9,408 nt of DNA, taken from contig JAUWXW010000045.1 in the NCBI GenBank assembly GCA_030616195.1, positions 1-9,408 on the forward strand, in the 5' to 3' direction. A program made the translations under genes and the position numbers. Every line of letters begins with the position of its first letter. The first letter of the stretch is position 1. This document shows positions 7,262 through 9,408 of this stretch, piece by piece. Below the pieces are notes generated by a model that did no database searches, was not told where the DNA came from, and saw only the letters and a list, made by a program, of their open reading frames with translations. The stretch comes from Chloroflexota bacterium. GTDB taxonomy: Bacteria; Chloroflexota; Dehalococcoidia; RBG-13-53-26.

Positions 7262-7574
7262 TAGCACAGGTCAACCACTGCCCCTCAGGCACATCCCACA
7301 GCGCACCTGCGTTGCTTGTCGTGAAGTTAAGCCAAAGCGCCAGTTGATCCGGCTGGTCTATGGTGTCGATGGCACAGTAGACGTAGACCCTTCAGGGAAG
7401 AGGGCGGGGCGAGGCGCTTATCTTTGCTACTCGTCGGATTGTTGGGAGAAAGGACTGAAAAAGAGTAAACTGGAGCATGTGCTGCGGGGGAGAGTGAATG
7501 CCGAGAGCTGGACAGGCCTTCTAGAGTCTGGCAAGAGGCTCTGCTCTGATGATAAAGGCAATGACTCTTGCTAA
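7251..7574 (+). CDS. ylxR: YlxR/RnpM family RNA-binding protein
   Basis: This small basic protein of the YlxR (DUF448) family is 107 residues from ATG 7251. Members lie between nusA and infB in many bacteria, and the Bacillus protein has been reported to bind RNase P RNA and modulate its activity (RnpM). The sequence has the family core: RTCVACRE near the N-terminus, KPKRQLIRLV, VDPSGKRAGRGAYLC, and a later cysteine in SSDCWEKGLKKSKLE. ATG 7251 is preferred over the in-frame GTG at 7242, because AGGTGA (7240-7245) sits five bases before the ATG as a ribosome site and would overlap the GTG. The start region overlaps the fossil end of the nusA repeat. The gap to nusA is 43 bases and to infB 14 bases. 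The ribosomal-like YlxQ gene that often follows is absent. Confidence 0.92.
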   Translation: MKTDSTGQPLPLRHIPQRTCVACREVKPKRQLIRLVYGVDGTVDVDPSGKRAGRGAYLCYSSDCWEKGLKKSKLEHVLRGRVNAESWTGLLESGKRLCSDDKGNDSC

Positions 7575-7588
7575 CATGAAGGGATTGA

Positions 7589-9382
7589 ATGGCGAAGACT
7601 AGCAAGGAAGCAAAGCAATCTTCCAAAGCGGAACGCCAGGTTGAGATTCCGCCGTTTCTAACAGTACAGGAACTGGCCAATTTGCTAGAGACGAGCGGGG
7701 TGGAACTGATAAAGCAATTAATGCAGAGTGGCTTCATGGCAAATCTCAACCAGACCCTCGATTATGAGACCGCAGAGATAATAGCCTCAGAACTTGGTTA
7801 CGAAGCAATAGAGAAAACGACTCCGGGGCCTAGTGTGGCTATCAGGGCGGGGCTGGAAGGGCAAGAGCTTCAACCACGTCCGCCTGTAGTCACCATTATG
7901 GGCCATATCGACCATGGCAAGACCAAGCTTTTGGATGCTATTCGCCAAACAAATGTAATAGACACCGAAGCGGGGGGTATCACCCAGCACATTGGTGCCT
8001 ATCAGGCAGAGGTAGATGGCAGAAAGATAACCTTTCTAGACACGCCCGGTCATGAGGCTTTTACTGCAATGCGAGCCAGGGGGGCAAAGGCAACAGATAT
8101 CGCTGTCCTTGTAGTAGCTGCCGATGATGGGGTAATGCCGCAGACCCGAGAGGCCATAGCCCATGCTCGGGCTGCTGGGGTTGCTATTGTAGTGGCCCTG
8201 AATAAGATTGATAAGCCTGATATAAATCTGGAGCGGGTGAAGCAACAACTTGGTGAGGAAGGTTTGGTTATTGAGGAGTGGGGCGGGGATATTATCTGTG
8301 TCCCCGTTTCCGCCAAGATGAAGCAGGGTGTTGCTGAACTTCTAGAGAACATACTTGTTGTTGCCGAGATACTGGAACTGACAGCGAACCCAAATTGCCT
8401 GGCTAGTGGGGTGGTCATCGAGGCAGGACTGGATAAGACAAGAGGAGCTCTGGCTACGCTCTTGGTACAAAATGGCAGCCTTAAGCCGGGGGATCCAGTG
8501 GTTGTTGGTGATACTTGGGGCAAAGTGAAAGCCATGTTCAATGATGTCGGCAAGCGGGTTAAGAAAGCAGAACCAGCTACTCCGGTTAAGGTTTTGGGGC
8601 TGAATAGCATACCCCAGGCTGGTGACATGTTTGCAGTGGCTAACAGTGAGCGGGAGGCACGGACCTTTGCGCAAAAGCGGCAGGAGGAAAAGCAACTGAA
8701 GTCGCTGAGGCCAACCGCAACCCTCAGCTTGGATAGCCTCGTGACCGGAGGCGAGGAAGGGGAGACAAAGGTGTTTAACCTTGTTCTCAAGACGGGTGTC
8801 CAAGGGAGCATTGAGCCGGTAAAGGACTCCATCGAACAGCTGCAGACAGAGGAAGTTAAAGTGAATGTCATTCACTCTGGCAGCGGGGGGATTACCGAAG
8901 GTGACGTGTTATTGGCTCTGGTTTCCAAAGGGATTGTCATTGGCTTTGATACTGCGCCCACATTAGGTGCCCAGCGCTTGGCTGAATTAGAAGGGGTAGA
9001 TATCCGTTGCTACGAGGTAATCTATGAGCTGCTAGAGGAGATAGAGAGGGCCATGAAGGGTATGAAGGAGCCCTCATATGTTGAGGTTGTCGAAGGACAC
9101 GCCGAAGTGAGGATGGTTTTCTCCGCCAGTAAGTTCGGAAAGGCAGCCGGGGTCTATGTTACCGATGGGAAGCTAAGGCGAGATGGCCTGGTTAGAGTTA
9201 CACGTCAGGGAGAAGTAGTCCACCAGGGCACCCTTACTAGCCTGAGACGCTTTAAGGACGACGCAAAAGAAGTGGCAGCAGGCTTCGAGTGCGGGGTGGG
9301 GGTAATGGGGTTCAAGCAGTTTGAAGAAGGCGACATAATTGAGGCTTATCGGATGGAGAGAGTTGATGAGTCGGCGCATTGA
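7589..9382 (+). CDS. infB: Translation initiation factor IF-2
   Basis: IF-2 is the GTPase that brings fMet-tRNA to the 30S subunit and promotes subunit joining. At 597 residues it is a short form, lacking the long charged N-terminal region of E. coli IF-2. An IF2_N-type module spans about 20-75. The G domain has G1 GHIDHGKT (105-112), G2 GGITQHIG (129-136, T132), G3 DTPGHEAF (151-158), G4 NKID (205-208) and G5 SAK (241-243). Domain II starts near 270, domain III lies in the middle of the C-terminal half ([14 protein letters not shown] region), and the fMet-tRNA-binding C2 domain closes the protein ([20 protein letters not shown]). ATG 7589 has GAAGGGA just upstream. The last 17 bases overlap rbfA, which suggests translational coupling. 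All GTPase motifs are intact. Confidence 0.98.
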   Translation: MAKTSKEAKQSSKAERQVEIPPFLTVQELANLLETSGVELIKQLMQSGFMANLNQTLDYETAEIIASELGYEAIEKTTPGPSVAIRAGLEGQELQPRPPVVTIMGHIDHGKTKLLDAIRQTNVIDTEAGGITQHIGAYQAEVDGRKITFLDTPGHEAFTAMRARGAKATDIAVLVVAADDGVMPQTREAIAHARAAGVAIVVALNKIDKPDINLERVKQQLGEEGLVIEEWGGDIICVPVSAKMKQGVAELLENILVVAEILELTANPNCLASGVVIEAGLDKTRGALATLLVQNGSLKPGDPVVVGDTWGKVKAMFNDVGKRVKKAEPATPVKVLGLNSIPQAGDMFAVANSEREARTFAQKRQEEKQLKSLRPTATLSLDSLVTGGEEGETKVFNLVLKTGVQGSIEPVKDSIEQLQTEEVKVNVIHSGSGGITEGDVLLALVSKGIVIGFDTAPTLGAQRLAELEGVDIRCYEVIYELLEEIERAMKGMKEPSYVEVVEGHAEVRMVFSASKFGKAAGVYVTDGKLRRDGLVRVTRQGEVVHQGTLTSLRRFKDDAKEVAAGFECGVGVMGFKQFEEGDIIEAYRMERVDESAH

Positions 9383-9408
9383 AAGGGTGAACAGCCTTAT
9401 CCGGCAAG
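9366..9408 (+). CDS. rbfA: Ribosome-binding factor A, 5' end only
   Basis: ATG 9366 opens a frame, one base off infB, that reads [14 protein letters not shown] to the window edge. This matches the usual start of RbfA, a KH-type protein that helps mature the 30S subunit and 16S rRNA 5' end. GGAGAG at 9355-9360 is a suitably placed ribosome site inside the infB end. rbfA commonly follows infB in bacteria. Only 14 full codons are visible, so the call rests on this short match and on position. Confidence 0.85.
   Translation, partial: MSRRIERVNSLIRQ

Noticed and set aside
8050..8871. Long open frame on the minus strand opposite infB (273 codons)
   Set aside because: It lies wholly antisense to the conserved IF-2 GTPase, is rich in Ser/Thr/Pro as expected of a shadow frame, and shows no recognisable domain.

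Overview
This looks like a chromosomal segment from an uncultured or environmental bacterium, most likely Chloroflexota of the Dehalococcoidia type. That placement is inferred from gene order (nusA-ylxR-infB-rbfA without rimP or ylxQ), the compact 597-residue IF-2, the style of the NusA and thiolase sequences, and beta-oxidation genes beside informational genes. No marker here proves it.

Left part (1-3133): the 3' end of a plus-strand thiolase converges on a minus-strand set. In transcription order that set is a tyrosine recombinase remnant, an enoyl-CoA hydratase and a 3-hydroxyacyl-CoA dehydrogenase. Thiolase, hydratase and dehydrogenase are three of the four steps of fatty-acid beta-oxidation (or acetoacetyl-CoA/butyryl-CoA interconversion). 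The dehydrogenase is intact. The hydratase is split by a frameshift with a small apparent deletion just after its second catalytic glutamate. The recombinase has substitutions at two catalytic positions, a premature stop and out-of-frame remains of its C-terminus. A perfect palindrome sits between the convergent genes.

Middle (3199-5040): a complete uvrC, the nuclease subunit of nucleotide excision repair, diverges from the recombinase remnant.

Right part (5120-9408): a transcription-translation operon. A good extended -10 promoter is followed within about 50 bases by a hairpin with a U-rich tail, which looks like an attenuator. Then come nusA, ylxR (rnpM), infB and the first codons of rbfA. 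They are tightly packed, and rbfA starts inside infB.

The most unusual structure is the 3' third of nusA. It encodes a roughly 310-residue charged extension built from nested repeats: a 42-base unit inside a unit of about 200 bases. The repeat homology continues past the nusA stop codon for about 50 bases, up to and into the ylxR start. The stop codon itself aligns with a CGA codon in the other copies. The gene boundary therefore seems to have been made, or moved, within a repeat array. I found no tRNA, rRNA, CRISPR array, insertion sequence or defence system.
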